Assembly (NCBI GenBank): GCA_028279895.1
Contig: JANQMY010000168.1
Location: 1-32,504, forward strand
Direction of reading: 5' to 3'
DNA from: Alphaproteobacteria bacterium
Lineage (GTDB): Bacteria; Pseudomonadota; Alphaproteobacteria; JANQMY01
Length of the DNA: 32,504 bases
Shown here: positions 8,600 to 17,265 of the stretch, one piece after another
Layout: every line of letters starts with the position of its first letter
How positions within the stretch are numbered: position 1 is the stretch's first letter
The notes under the pieces: generated by a model
Told to the model about the DNA's origin: nothing
The model's database searches: none
The model's input: only the letters and a program-made list of their open reading frames with translations
Program-made: the position numbers and the translations under genes

Positions 8600-9331
8600 T
8601 TAACGGGCACCGAACCGGCGCTCGCGTCCTGCGAAGTGGGAGATGGCGTCTTCCAGATCCTCTTTGCGGAAATCCGGCCAGAGCTTTTCGCAGAAGAACA
8701 GCTCCGCATACGCACCTTGCCACAGCAAGAAATTGCTTAGCCTCAGTTCACCACTGGTTCGAATGATCAAGTCCGGGTCCGGAATATCCGATGTGTCGAG
8801 ATATCCTTCAAAATCGGCCAAAGAGGCATCATCCACATTCGTTTTACCGCTGGCCAGATCAGAAGCAAATCGCTTTGCCGCCTCGAATATCTCGTTGCGT
8901 CCCCCATAGTTGAAAGCAATAACCAGATGTAGGCGCGAGTTGTTCTTTGTCTGCCGCTCCGCGTTCTCGATAATCTCGATGATGTCGGGAGCAAGCCCGC
9001 GCCGCTCGCCAATGATACGGACGTTCACGCCATTGGAGTCCAACTCCTTCAGATGGCGCCGCACAAATTCTTGCAGCAGCCCCATCAGGTCGCTCACTTC
9101 ATCGGCGGGGCGCTTCCAGTTCTCCGATGAAAAACTATAGAGGGTTAGGTAGCGGATGCCCAGATCACCCGCAGCGCGCACGATGGCTCTGGCCGTCTCT
9201 ACGCCTTGGCGATGCCCCAGACGTCGCGGAAGATGACGCGCCGTGGCCCAACGCCCATTACCATCCATAATAATGGCAACGTGGCGCGGTACCTCTCGGC
9301 CTCGGTCAAGCTCCTCCGCTGGGCTGCTAAT
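8600..9331 (-). CDS. uppS: Undecaprenyl diphosphate synthase UppS, apparently starting at AUU
   Basis: UppS is the cis-prenyltransferase that extends FPP with isopentenyl diphosphate to make the carrier lipid for peptidoglycan and LPS. The catalytic MDGNGRW motif, [11 protein letters not shown] and the C-terminal [19 protein letters not shown] and [12 protein letters not shown] blocks are all present. The first ATG (9268) falls at the M of MDGNGRW. Starting there would remove the core strand that nearly all homologues have before it. The frame stays open upstream and encodes EVPRHVAII, the conserved strand, back to a TAA. No ATG, GTG or TTG lies in that extension. ATT at 9331 has AGAAAGG eight bases upstream and gives 243 residues, the normal length. 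I therefore place the start there. Confidence 0.85.
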   Translation of the reverse strand: MSSPAEELDRGREVPRHVAIIMDGNGRWATARHLPRRLGHRQGVETARAIVRAAGDLGIRYLTLYSFSSENWKRPADEVSDLMGLLQEFVRRHLKELDSNGVNVRIIGERRGLAPDIIEIIENAERQTKNNSRLHLVIAFNYGGRNEIFEAAKRFASDLASGKTNVDDASLADFEGYLDTSDIPDPDLIIRTSGELRLSNFLLWQGAYAELFFCEKLWPDFRKEDLEDAISHFAGRERRFGAR

Positions 9332-9368
9332 TTTCTGGGCCTTTCTTTATGACATCCAACTATTGGCG

Positions 9369-9393
9369 ACATTCGACAAGGGATATCGAATGT
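9369..9393 (-). other. Hairpin in the frr-uppS gap
   Basis: ACATTCGA and TCGAATGT form an 8-base-pair stem around a 9-base loop, three bases after the frr stop. No T-run follows, so it is not a standard terminator. It could protect the frr mRNA end or modulate uppS, whose proposed AUU start lies 38 bases further on. Confidence 0.4.
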
Positions 9394-9396
9394 TCC

Positions 9397-9963
9397 TTAT
9401 ACCTGCATAATTTCTTGCTCTTTCACATTCAGAGCATCATCGATTTTCCTGATCAGATCATCGGTCATGGTTTGAATTTCATCCGCGTAGATCTTGTGAT
9501 CGTCCTCGCTGATGTGACCGTCTTTTTCGAGACGTTTAAGGCTGTCCATGCCGTCCCGCCGAACATTCCGTACGGCCACGCGGGCTTGCTCTGCATATTT
9601 GCTTGCAATCTTAGATAGCTCGCGGCGACGCTCCTCGTTGAGCTCCGGAATAGGAATTCGAATGAGCTGACCGTCTACGACAGGATTAATGCCCAAACCG
9701 GCATTTCGGATCGCCTTTTCCGTCGCCCCGACCAATCCCTTATCCCAAACCTGAATCGTGAGCATTCGCGGTTCCGGAACATTCACCGTGCCAACTTGGT
9801 TGATGGGCATCTGGCTGCCATAGGCATCCACCATAACCGGCTCCACCAAGCTGGCCGATGCACGTCCCGTTCTAAGGCCCCCAAACTCGGCCTTGAGCGC
9901 GGTGAGCGCGCCATCCATACGCCGCTGCAAATCGTCTATGTCTGGTTCCGTATCGTCTGACAT
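9397..9963 (-). CDS. frr: Ribosome recycling factor
   Basis: RRF works with EF-G to split post-termination ribosomes. Starting at ATG 9963 (MSDDTEPD) the protein has 188 residues, matching the 185 of E. coli. A longer frame from 10020 would overlap the end of pyrH by 50 bases and add an atypical N-terminus, so I rejected it. AAGGGA lies about ten bases before this ATG, overlapping the pyrH stop seven bases upstream. Family blocks include [23 protein letters not shown] near the N-terminus and [15 protein letters not shown] [30 protein letters not shown] in the centre. The rpsB-tsf-pyrH-frr order is the classic bacterial one. Confidence 0.97.
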   Translation of the reverse strand: MSDDTEPDIDDLQRRMDGALTALKAEFGGLRTGRASASLVEPVMVDAYGSQMPINQVGTVNVPEPRMLTIQVWDKGLVGATEKAIRNAGLGINPVVDGQLIRIPIPELNEERRRELSKIASKYAEQARVAVRNVRRDGMDSLKRLEKDGHISEDDHKIYADEIQTMTDDLIRKIDDALNVKEQEIMQV

Positions 9964-9970
9964 GGCTCTG

Positions 9971-10711
9971 TTATCCCTTCTCTGTGGGGTCCGCAGAGAT
10001 GATTGTACACGTTCCGGCACCGTTTAGCACATTGACGAAGGCGCCGCGGTCGTGGATCGAAAACACGATCATGGGGATGTTGTTCTGCCGTGCCAGACTT
10101 ACCGCAGGCGCGTCCATCACGCCCAAATCCTTTGACAGCACGTCAAGATAGGTGAGCTTTTTGTAACGTTCGGCATTCGGATCGGTTTTGGGATCAGCGC
10201 TATAAACGCCATCAACCTGCGTCCCTTTGAGCAGGCAGTCGCATCCCATCTCAGATGCGCGTAATGCGGCCGCCGTATCTGTGGTGAAAAACGGATTGCC
10301 CGTGCCGGCCGCAAAGATCACTACGCGTCCCCGTTCCAAGTGGCGCAGGGCGCGTCTGCGGATATAGGGCTCGCAAACACTCGTCATCGGAATTGCCGAC
10401 AACACGCGGGTTTGGATGTCCAGCCGCTCAAGCGCATTCTGCATGGCCAGGGCATTCATCACCGTTGCGAGCATGCCCATATAGTCGGCCGTCGCACGCT
10501 CCATGCCCTGGGCCGCCCCGGAAAGGCCCCGGAAAATATTACCGCCGCCGATCACCAGGCACACTTCTATGCCATCGCGATGAGCATCTTGGATGTCCGA
10601 CGCAATCCGGTTCACGGTTTCAAGGTCGATCCCGAAGGATTGCCCTCCCATAAGGGCCTCCCCAGAAACCTTTAAAAGGACGCGTTTGTAGCGAGGTTCC
10701 GAGGCAACCAT
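9971..10711 (-). CDS. pyrH: Uridylate kinase PyrH
   Basis: PyrH phosphorylates UMP to UDP in pyrimidine nucleotide synthesis and is a hexamer of the amino-acid-kinase fold. The 246 residues (E. coli 241) include [12 protein letters not shown] (11-22) at the N-terminus and [10 protein letters not shown] (54-63) for phosphate binding. [20 protein letters not shown] in the second half is the nucleotide-binding segment. The ATG has AGGA eight bases upstream. The gene follows tsf after 52 bases and precedes frr by seven, so it is probably in one transcript with rpsB and tsf. Confidence 0.97.
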   Translation of the reverse strand: MVASEPRYKRVLLKVSGEALMGGQSFGIDLETVNRIASDIQDAHRDGIEVCLVIGGGNIFRGLSGAAQGMERATADYMGMLATVMNALAMQNALERLDIQTRVLSAIPMTSVCEPYIRRRALRHLERGRVVIFAAGTGNPFFTTDTAAALRASEMGCDCLLKGTQVDGVYSADPKTDPNAERYKKLTYLDVLSKDLGVMDAPAVSLARQNNIPMIVFSIHDRGAFVNVLNGAGTCTIISADPTEKG

Positions 10712-10735
10712 GGTTCCGTTCCTAATTTAGATTTG

Positions 10736-10753
10736 TGTGCAGACGAGTGCACA
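10736..10753 (-). other. Short hairpin between tsf and pyrH
   Basis: TGTGCA and TGCACA pair around six bases in the 52-base tsf-pyrH gap. No T-run follows on the minus strand. It may be an RNA processing or stability element; read-through into pyrH is expected. Confidence 0.35.
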
Positions 10754-10763
10754 GCGAGTCGAG

Positions 10764-11705
10764 TTAGGTGGAAGCGGCCGCCGCGACTTCGGCGGCGAAA
10801 TCATCTTCTTCCTTCTCTATACCCTCGCCAAGCGCAAACCGGCAGAAGCCGACGATTTTGATGGGCCCGCCCACATCACCTTCGGCCTGCTTGATTGCTT
10901 TGTCGATTTTGGTTTCACCATCGATGACAAAGGTTTGAGAAAGCAGAACGACTTCCTCGAAATATTTGCGCAATCGCCCTTCGATCATCTTCTCGATGAC
11001 ATTCTCAGGCTTACCGCTTTCGCGCGCCTGCTCGGCCAAAACCGTTCTCTCACGCTCAACCGTCTCCGCATCTAATTCCTCAGGGCTCACGGCCAGCGGG
11101 TTTGTCGCCGCGATATGCATCGCCAACTGTTTACCGAAGGCTGACAGCTTGTCTTTGTCGCCTTCCGATTCGAGCGCGACGACAACACCGATTTTTCCAA
11201 GGCCGTCCACAATCTGGTTGTGCACATAGCCAGCCACCACGCCCTTCCCGACCGAAACGGCTTTGGAGCGACGTAGCGACATGTTTTCACCGATCGTTGC
11301 CACCATTTCCGTTACATGTTCGGAAACGGATTTGCCCACATTCGGATATGGGGCATCCGCGAGTTTCTCGAAATCGCCATTGACGGTCAAAGCAACGTCT
11401 GTGATTTCCGACACCAAGTTTTGAAATTGGTCGTTCCGCGCGACAAAGTCTGTTTCAGAATTCACTTCAACAACCACGGCCAAAGCACCATCCCCACGTG
11501 GTTGTTGAGCAATCCCCACAAGACCTTCCGCAGCCACGCGCCCGGCCTTCTTGGCCGCTTTCGCCAGCCCTTTAGTACGCAGCCAATCGACTGCTGCATC
11601 AATATCACCCCCAGTTTCCTGGAGCGCTTTCTTACAGTCCATCATGCCCGCGCCGCTCTGCTCTCGGAGCTGCTTCACCAGGCTAGCCGAAATCGCTGTC
11701 ATCAA
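10764..11705 (-). CDS. tsf: Elongation factor Ts
   Basis: EF-Ts recycles EF-Tu by exchanging GDP for GTP. The 313 residues start with a UBA-like domain, where [18 protein letters not shown] carries the family signature. The core domain follows, with [15 protein letters not shown], the conserved TDFV segment that contacts EF-Tu. The dimerisation subdomains follow to the C-terminus. Two consecutive ATG codons (11705 and 11702) both have acceptable spacing to GAGG, so the first residue is uncertain by one. It follows rpsB after a 95-base gap holding two hairpins, and pyrH follows. Confidence 0.97.
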   Translation of the reverse strand: MMTAISASLVKQLREQSGAGMMDCKKALQETGGDIDAAVDWLRTKGLAKAAKKAGRVAAEGLVGIAQQPRGDGALAVVVEVNSETDFVARNDQFQNLVSEITDVALTVNGDFEKLADAPYPNVGKSVSEHVTEMVATIGENMSLRRSKAVSVGKGVVAGYVHNQIVDGLGKIGVVVALESEGDKDKLSAFGKQLAMHIAATNPLAVSPEELDAETVERERTVLAEQARESGKPENVIEKMIEGRLRKYFEEVVLLSQTFVIDGETKIDKAIKQAEGDVGGPIKIVGFCRFALGEGIEKEEDDFAAEVAAAAST

Positions 11706-11742
11706 ACTGCCTCTTTGATGTTGAGTTACGGTAAGCTGGAAA

Positions 11743-11789
11743 GCCGACGGTTTAAGTCGGCCCTCCTTAATGTTCTGTGCGCGGCACAG
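11743..11789 (-). promoter_or_regulatory. Two hairpins in the rpsB-tsf gap, possible attenuator
   Basis: Read on the minus strand, the first stem is CTGTGC/GCACAG with a 3-base loop (11789-11775). The second is GCCGAC/GTCGGC with a 7-base loop (11761-11743), followed by TTTCC. The second resembles a weak intrinsic terminator. A partial terminator between rpsB and tsf is known in E. coli, so a role in setting the S2 to EF-Ts ratio is a reasonable inference. Confidence 0.4.
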
Positions 11790-11800
11790 TTAAGAAGAGT

Positions 11801-12634
11801 TTACTGAGTCGCACCCGCTTCTTCTTGCGTCTCGCCCGGCGTACCGGGAACACTCTCATCCGCCGCCCCGTCCGAGGCAGGCTCTTCCGGAAGAGCTTCA
11901 GCCACCGGTTCCGACGCCTCGCCCATATCGATGCCGCTGGCATGGGAACTCTGAGAGATCCCGTCAATCACCGCGCGCGCCACCAAATCGCAATACAAGC
12001 TAATGGCGCGCGATGCATCGTCATTACCTGGAATCGGGTAGGTAATGCCGTCCGGATCGCAGTTCGTATCGAGGATAGCCACCACGGGAATACCGAGCTT
12101 GGTAGCTTCGCGGATAGCGATCGATTCCTTATTCGTGTCGATCACAAACATCAGATCGGGCAAGCCACCCATATCTTTAATACCGCCCAAGGCGCGTTCC
12201 AGCTTGTCCCGCTCTCGGGTCAGTTGGAGCAACTCCTTCTTGGTCCTGCCGACAACTTCCGCACTCAGGGTCTCTTCCAGGTTCCGTAACTGTTTGATCG
12301 AATTCGATATCGTCTTCCAGTTCGTGAGCGTGCCGCCCAACCAGCGGTGATTGATGTAGTACTGAGCACACCGCTGGGCCGCCTCTGAAATGGGGTCCGA
12401 CGCCTGGCGCTTCGTACCGACGAACAGCACACGACCACCGGACGCAACCGTGTCACGCACGGAAAGCAGAGCCTGATGAAGCAGTGGAACGGATTGTGCT
12501 AAGTCTATGATATGTATGTTATTTCTAACACCGAAAATGTATTGTCCCATCTTCGGGTTCCACCGATGGGTCTGATGCCCAAAGTGGACGCCAGCTTCCA
12601 GAAGCTGGCGCATGGTAAAGTCCGGCAGCGCCAT
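11801..12634 (-). CDS. rpsB: 30S ribosomal protein S2
   Basis: S2 binds the back of the 30S subunit and recruits S1. The 277 residues begin with the conserved block [20 protein letters not shown], and [34 protein letters not shown] and [19 protein letters not shown] follow. E. coli S2 has 241 residues; the excess is a C-terminal tail of about 50 residues (from about 228) rich in Ala, Glu and Pro with little Lys or Arg, probably disordered. AGGAG lies seven bases before the ATG. A clear promoter and a structured leader of roughly 100 bases precede it, consistent with autoregulation of rpsB-tsf as known in E. coli. Confidence 0.98.
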   Translation of the reverse strand: MALPDFTMRQLLEAGVHFGHQTHRWNPKMGQYIFGVRNNIHIIDLAQSVPLLHQALLSVRDTVASGGRVLFVGTKRQASDPISEAAQRCAQYYINHRWLGGTLTNWKTISNSIKQLRNLEETLSAEVVGRTKKELLQLTRERDKLERALGGIKDMGGLPDLMFVIDTNKESIAIREATKLGIPVVAILDTNCDPDGITYPIPGNDDASRAISLYCDLVARAVIDGISQSSHASGIDMGEASEPVAEALPEEPASDGAADESVPGTPGETQEEAGATQ

Positions 12635-12641
12635 CCAATTT

Positions 12642-12724
12642 CTCCTTATCCGGTTGGCCTCCGCGGGTAGAGCCGTGACTATCGTCGCGGCACCGGATAG
12701 GACCCGAAGGCCCTTTCACCCGCG
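12642..12724 (-). promoter_or_regulatory. Structured 5' leader of rpsB with pseudoknot potential
   Basis: On the minus strand an outer stem CGCGGGT/ACCCGCG (12724-12718 with 12668-12662) encloses two hairpins. One is GGGCC-TTCG-GGTCC (12713-12700). The other is GCCGCGAC/GTCACGGC around GATA with one mismatch (12691-12672). TATCCGGT (12699-12692) is perfectly complementary to ACCGGATA (12654-12647), which abuts the AGGAG ribosome site at 12646-12642. That pairing crosses the outer stem, so it would form a pseudoknot or an alternative fold near the ribosome site. S2 autoregulation of rpsB is known in E. coli; this fold is my inference. Confidence 0.6.
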
Positions 12725-12739
12725 TGCAGAATGGCGGCT

Positions 12740-12768
12740 GTTATAGGGAGTCGCCAGTATTCTTGCAA
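12740..12768 (-). promoter_or_regulatory. Sigma70 promoter of rpsB
   Basis: TTGCAA (12768-12763) and TATAAC (12745-12740) are separated by exactly 17 bases on the minus strand, close to consensus. A start near 12733 gives a leader of about 100 bases that includes all the hairpins before rpsB. It lies in the dnaE-rpsB gap, where a promoter is expected. Confidence 0.75.
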
Positions 12769-12838
12769 CCCCCGCTGCAGGCTCGGTCGCCAGGGTAAAA
12801 AAATGGCAGATTTCAGCGGATTCCAGATACAAAGGCGA

Positions 12839-15800
12839 TCAAATCTCTTCGACTTCGACCACCCCGGGAAGCACTTTCATAGCACTCCGGATTTGAGGGG
12901 TGACCGTGTATCCGCCGGGAATTTCCACTTCCACTTCCTGACGGGTGCTTTCCGCCATCACAACCACACTGATGACACCGCGCCCGGACGGCGGCAAGCG
13001 CCTTTTTATGCCCTCGAATGCATCAAGATGATCGGCGAAAATACGAAGGCCCGCGGCCGATTTAGCGGTCACCTCATCAACGCCGCGCACAGATTGCAGA
13101 CGCACTTTGATGTCTTCTCCCTGCCGGTCCACCTCCGCATTCACCACCACGCCTTTGCCGGGCTCCAGCAATGGGCGCGCCGCACCAAGCACGTCAGAGA
13201 AGGCCACAGCCTCAAACCGGCCTGTGGCATCCGAGAATTCGACAAAGGCGAAAGGATTGCCCCTCTTAGATTTTCGCTCTTGGCGGCTCATAACCACGCC
13301 AGCAAGTTTGACCTCGCGTGTGGCCCCTTCGCGCACCTGCGCCGCCACATCAGCGAAATTCTGCACACGGCAGCGCCGAAGCGCATTCGCATATTCGTCA
13401 AGCGGGTGGCCCGACAGATAAAAGCCCACCGCCTCAAATTCAAAGGATAGGCGGTCCATGGGCAGCCAATCATCAGCGTCCGGCAGAACCAGCCCACCGT
13501 CATCTACTTTTCCGCCGCCAAACAAGCTGGTCTGGGCGCTTTGCCGTTCTTCCGCCGACTTGTTCGCCTCGGCCAGCAAAAGATCGATCGACGCAAACAC
13601 CTGCGCCCGGTTGGAAGTTAACTCGTCAAAGGCGCCGGCCTTAGTGAGGCTCTCCAACGCGCGGCGATTGACCAGTTTGGGGTCCAGCCGAGATGCGAAT
13701 TCTTGAAGAGACGTGTAGCGGCCATTTTGTTCCCGCTCTGCAACAAGGCCGTCGATGGCCTGCTTGCCCACATTTTTGAGCGCTGCCAGGGCGTAACAGA
13801 TTTGACCATCAACCACGGAAAAATCAGCGGTGGACTGATTGATATCCGGCGGAAGCGTCTTAATTTCCAGCCGATCCGCTTCTTGCTTGAAGATGTTGAG
13901 TTTGTCCGTATTGCCCATATCCAATGTCATAGACGCCGCAAGAAACTCAACCGGGTGATTGGCTTTCAAATAGGCGGTTTGGTACGCGACCAGCGCATAG
14001 GCGGCGGCATGGCTTTTGTTGAAGCCATACCCCGCAAACTTCTCAACCAACTCGAAAATGAAACCGGCCTGGCCGCGGTCTACGTCCTTTTCAACGGCAC
14101 CGCTAACGAACCGTTCCTTTTGCAGGTCCATCTCCGACTTGATTTTCTTACCCATGGCACGCCGCAGAAGATCTGCTTCGCCCAGTGAGTAACCAGAAAG
14201 AATCTGGGCAATCTGCATCACCTGTTCCTGGTAAATGATGACGCCGTAAGTCTCTTTCAGAACCGGCTCCAGAAGAGGGTGAAGGTAGTCCGGCTGTTTC
14301 TCGCCGCGCTTCCGCTCAATATAGGCGGGAATGTTGTCCATGGGGCCAGGGCGGTACAAAGCCACCAATGCAATAATGTCTTCCACGCAGTCCGGCTTAA
14401 GACGCCGCAGCGTGTCACGCATGCCCGAACTTTCAAGTTGGAACACCCCTGTCGCGTCGCCCCGCGACAACATCTCGAATGTTTTCTTATCGTCCAGAGG
14501 CAAATTGGAGATATCTATATCGACACCCTTCTGCCGTACCAAGTCTGCCGCCAATTCCAGGACCGTGAGCGTCTTGAGACCCAGAAAGTCGAACTTTACC
14601 AGGCCGGCCGGCTCCACCCACTTCATGCTGTATTGGGTTACCCGCATGTCGGACCGTGGGTCACGGTAGAGCGGCACCAGCTTCTCGAGCGGGCGGTCAC
14701 CGATTACCACACCGGCGGCGTGGGTTGACGCATGCCGGTACAGCCCTTCCAAGACCAATGACACGTCGAGCATTCGGGCAACCGATTCATCTTCAACACG
14801 AGCTTCCTGCAAGCGCGGCTCGCCGTCGATCGCTTCGGTGAGCGTAACGGGATTGGACGGATTGTTCGGCACAAGCTTGCACAAGCGATCCACCTGGCCG
14901 TAAGGCAATTGGAGCACCCGGCCCACGTCGCGCAACACCGCCCGAGGTTTGAGCTTTCCGAAGGTAATGATCTGGGCTACCCGATCCTCACCATATCGTT
15001 CCTGAACATAACGGATCACCTCGTCCCGCCGGCCCTGACAGAAATCAATGTCGAAGTCCGGCATCGACACACGCTCAGGATTGAGGAAACGCTCGAACAG
15101 CAATCCGAATCTCAATGGGTCGAGATCGGTGATGGTCAGTGCCCACGCCACGACTGAGCCGGCGCCCGACCCCCGCCCCGGTCCAACTGGTATGCCTTGG
15201 TTTTTGGACCATTGAATGAAATCGGCAACGATCAGAAAGTAACCGGGAAACTCCATACGTGTAATAATGTCGATCTCATATTCCAACCGATCCCAATACT
15301 CTTGCTCGGGGGCCGCCAACGTCACTTGCTCCAGTCGACGGGTCAGCCCATCTCGCGCTTGCGCGGCGAATTCAGCCGCCTCATCCCGCCCTTCGCTCAG
15401 ATCGAAGCTAGGCAGGATCGGTTTGCGCATTTGGACGCGAAACGCGCACCGCTTCGCAATCTCGATGGAGTTCTCCGTGGCTTCCGGCAGATCGGCAAAA
15501 AGCGCCAGCATTTCAGACTGCGTCTTGAAGCGATGCTCCGCCGTCAGCCGGCGCCGGTCGTCCTGCACAACATAGGCGCCGTCCGCAATACAAAGCAGCG
15601 CATCATGGGCCTCATATTCCCGTTCTTCGAGGAAGAATGCTTCGTTGGTCGCCACCAAGGGTACATTGTGCCCATAAGCCAGATCGATAAGTCCGGATTC
15701 TGTCTCAAGCTCTTCCGGAAGCCCATGCCGTTGAAGCTCTATGTAAAATCGGTCTTCAAACATCGCGAGCAGCCGTTCAAAGACACTGATAGCTGCCTTG

Positions 15801-16291
15801 TTCCCCCCCCTGAGCAAAGCTTGATTAAGGGGCCCGAACGGTCCGCCGGACAAGGCGATAAGTCCTTCTGTCCGGCCTTTGAGAGCGTTAAGCGGTAAAC
15901 ATGGCACCGCGCCATCCCCCATCTCTAGATAGGCGCGGGAAGAAAGTTCCATAAGGTTTTCGAACCCCTGCTCGTTCTGAGCGAAAAGGGGGATAAAGTC
16001 CGGATCCGGGGCGCGGCGTCCAACACCTCCCGACCCAATCCGATCACCTGTTTCTTCTTTTCCCTCCAAGTACACCGGCAGACTGCATCCGATGATGGGC
16101 TGGACGCCCTGACCAGCCATTGCCTCGGAAAACTCAAGCGCTCCGAACAGATTTGCCGTGTCCGTGATCGCCACCGCTGGCATTCCCTGGCGCTTACATA
16201 CTTCGGCAAGCGATTTGATGCGGATCGCACCTTCCAGCAAGGAGTAAGCGGTGTGGAGCCTTAAGTGGACAAATCGAGTATCAGACGGCAC
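12839..16291 (-). CDS. dnaE: DNA polymerase III alpha subunit DnaE
   Basis: DnaE is the replicative polymerase. I prefer GTG 16291: GGAG lies eight bases upstream, and the protein then starts VPSDTRFVHLRLHTAYSLLE, as relatives do, giving 1150 residues (E. coli 1160). The frame also runs up to a TTG at 16387, but those 32 codons overlap the micro-protein gene and lack a family match. In the GTG numbering the PHP domain covers about 5-280, GPGRGSGAGS is at 370-379, and PDFDIDF at 411-417 holds two catalytic aspartates. YRPGPMDNIPAYIERK and YGFNKSHAAAYALVAYQTAYLK follow in the polymerase domain. A helix-hairpin-helix region and an OB fold (LAGVVMSRQERKSKRG) lie near the C-terminus. It is a DnaE1-type replicative enzyme. 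Confidence 0.96.
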   Translation of the reverse strand: MPSDTRFVHLRLHTAYSLLEGAIRIKSLAEVCKRQGMPAVAITDTANLFGALEFSEAMAGQGVQPIIGCSLPVYLEGKEETGDRIGSGGVGRRAPDPDFIPLFAQNEQGFENLMELSSRAYLEMGDGAVPCLPLNALKGRTEGLIALSGGPFGPLNQALLRGGNKAAISVFERLLAMFEDRFYIELQRHGLPEELETESGLIDLAYGHNVPLVATNEAFFLEEREYEAHDALLCIADGAYVVQDDRRRLTAEHRFKTQSEMLALFADLPEATENSIEIAKRCAFRVQMRKPILPSFDLSEGRDEAAEFAAQARDGLTRRLEQVTLAAPEQEYWDRLEYEIDIITRMEFPGYFLIVADFIQWSKNQGIPVGPGRGSGAGSVVAWALTITDLDPLRFGLLFERFLNPERVSMPDFDIDFCQGRRDEVIRYVQERYGEDRVAQIITFGKLKPRAVLRDVGRVLQLPYGQVDRLCKLVPNNPSNPVTLTEAIDGEPRLQEARVEDESVARMLDVSLVLEGLYRHASTHAAGVVIGDRPLEKLVPLYRDPRSDMRVTQYSMKWVEPAGLVKFDFLGLKTLTVLELAADLVRQKGVDIDISNLPLDDKKTFEMLSRGDATGVFQLESSGMRDTLRRLKPDCVEDIIALVALYRPGPMDNIPAYIERKRGEKQPDYLHPLLEPVLKETYGVIIYQEQVMQIAQILSGYSLGEADLLRRAMGKKIKSEMDLQKERFVSGAVEKDVDRGQAGFIFELVEKFAGYGFNKSHAAAYALVAYQTAYLKANHPVEFLAASMTLDMGNTDKLNIFKQEADRLEIKTLPPDINQSTADFSVVDGQICYALAALKNVGKQAIDGLVAEREQNGRYTSLQEFASRLDPKLVNRRALESLTKAGAFDELTSNRAQVFASIDLLLAEANKSAEERQSAQTSLFGGGKVDDGGLVLPDADDWLPMDRLSFEFEAVGFYLSGHPLDEYANALRRCRVQNFADVAAQVREGATREVKLAGVVMSRQERKSKRGNPFAFVEFSDATGRFEAVAFSDVLGAARPLLEPGKGVVVNAEVDRQGEDIKVRLQSVRGVDEVTAKSAAGLRIFADHLDAFEGIKRRLPPSGRGVISVVVMAESTRQEVEVEIPGGYTVTPQIRSAMKVLPGVVEVEEI

Positions 16292-16373
16292 AGGTCGGTC
16301 TCCGATAGAGGGGCAGACAGTAATAGGACGATTCTCTATCCCCAAGACGCCGATAGAGGAAACAACGACGGCA

Positions 16374-16481
16374 TCAGCCCCCTGCAAGGGCGGATAGGAG
16401 CGTTAACAGGCCGCCAGCGAATAGCAGCAGACTGATGCTCGCACACATTTCCTTAATCAGTGAAAGTCCCGTCGGTGTCAT
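16374..16481 (-). CDS. Hypothetical 35-residue membrane micro-protein upstream of dnaE
   Basis: I do not recognise this gene. It begins with ATG at 16481 preceded by GGGGAG seven bases upstream, a strong ribosome site, and ends with TGA at 16374. The product starts MTPTGLSLIKEMCAS, then has about 18 uncharged, mostly hydrophobic residues (ISLLLFAGGLLTLLSALAG) and a final Gly. It could be a single-pass inner-membrane peptide. It lies between lolD and dnaE, 40-odd bases after a TTGACA promoter element and 82 bases before the dnaE GTG. Alternatively it is a leader ORF that tunes dnaE translation, or a chance frame. The ribosome site, length and hydrophobic pattern favour a translated gene. Confidence 0.5.
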   Translation of the reverse strand: MTPTGLSLIKEMCASISLLLFAGGLLTLLSALAGG

Positions 16482-16520
16482 TGGCCGCTCCCCTGTTTCA
16501 TCGCCATCGAAAGGACGGTT

Positions 16521-16550
16521 AAAATGTTCATGTTTTGTTCTTTATGTCAA
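16521..16550 (-). promoter_or_regulatory. Candidate promoter for the micro-protein and dnaE
   Basis: A perfect TTGACA lies at 16550-16545 on the minus strand. CATTTT follows after 18 bases, a weak -10 element, in an A/T-rich stretch unlike the surrounding coding DNA. It starts just after the lolD stop and directs transcription into the micro-protein and dnaE. Confidence 0.5.
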
Positions 16551-16569
16551 GCGCAAAGGATACCGGTCC

Positions 16570-17265
16570 CTAGCCGATTTCTTTCAGCACGCCATTTTCG
16601 AGCGACAGTGTTCGGTCCATATCGTCCGCCAATGACAAATTGTGCGTGGCGATAATGGCTGCCAACCCGTCTTCACGAACGAACGAAAGCAACTCCCCAT
16701 ACACCTGCTGAGCGGTCTTTGGGTCCAGATTGCCTGTTGGTTCATCAGCCAGCAAGACAGCCGGTTCGTTCGCGACGGCTCGCGCAATAGCGACCCGCTG
16801 CTGCTCGCCCCCCGAAAGCTGTGCAGGCCGATGGTCGAGCCGATCCGCCAATCCGAATTTTTCCAACAGCGAGGAGGCCCGCAACTCAGCGGCCTTTCGG
16901 GAAGTGCCCCCAATCATTTGGGGCATCGCCACGTTCTCCAGCGCCGAGAACTCCGGCAACAAATGATGGAACTGATAGACGAATCCGAGCGTGTCTCGCC
17001 GAAGCTCCGTACGCGCCGCATCGCCGAGTTTACCGCACGGTTTCGAATGAATCAGCACCTCACCGCCCGTTGGTTTCTCCAAAAGACCGGCAATGTGAAG
17101 AAGGGTCGATTTTCCCGACCCGGACGGTCCGACGAGCGCCACAACCTCGCCCTTTTGGACGGTCATATTGACGGCCTCAAGCACGCGCAGTTCTGCCGCC
17201 CCCTGGCGGAAACGCTTGGACACATCTCTCAATTCGAGCGCAGACGTCATTTGCGGTTCATTCAT
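16570..17265 (-). CDS. lolD: Lipoprotein-release ABC transporter ATPase LolD
   Basis: LolD powers extraction of lipoproteins from the inner membrane and their hand-over to LolA. The 231 residues form one ABC ATPase domain. Walker A is GPSGSGKST (46-54), the signature is [14 protein letters not shown], Walker B is [12 protein letters not shown], and the H-loop is [10 protein letters not shown]. Length and motifs match the MacB/LolD subfamily (E. coli 233). It overlaps the end of the upstream permease gene by eight bases, so co-translation is likely. It follows two LolC/LolE-type permeases and proS in one probable operon. Confidence 0.96.
   Translation of the reverse strand: MNEPQMTSALELRDVSKRFRQGAAELRVLEAVNMTVQKGEVVALVGPSGSGKSTLLHIAGLLEKPTGGEVLIHSKPCGKLGDAARTELRRDTLGFVYQFHHLLPEFSALENVAMPQMIGGTSRKAAELRASSLLEKFGLADRLDHRPAQLSGGEQQRVAIARAVANEPAVLLADEPTGNLDPKTAQQVYGELLSFVREDGLAAIIATHNLSLADDMDRTLSLENGVLKEIG

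Noticed and set aside
9964..10020. Longer frr start at 10020
   Set aside because: It overlaps the end of pyrH by 50 bases and adds an atypical N-terminus; ATG 9963 has a good ribosome site and gives the normal length.
16292..16387. Longer dnaE start at TTG 16387
   Set aside because: The 32 extra codons do not resemble any DnaE N-terminus and overlap the micro-protein; GTG 16291 fits the family and has GGAG upstream.
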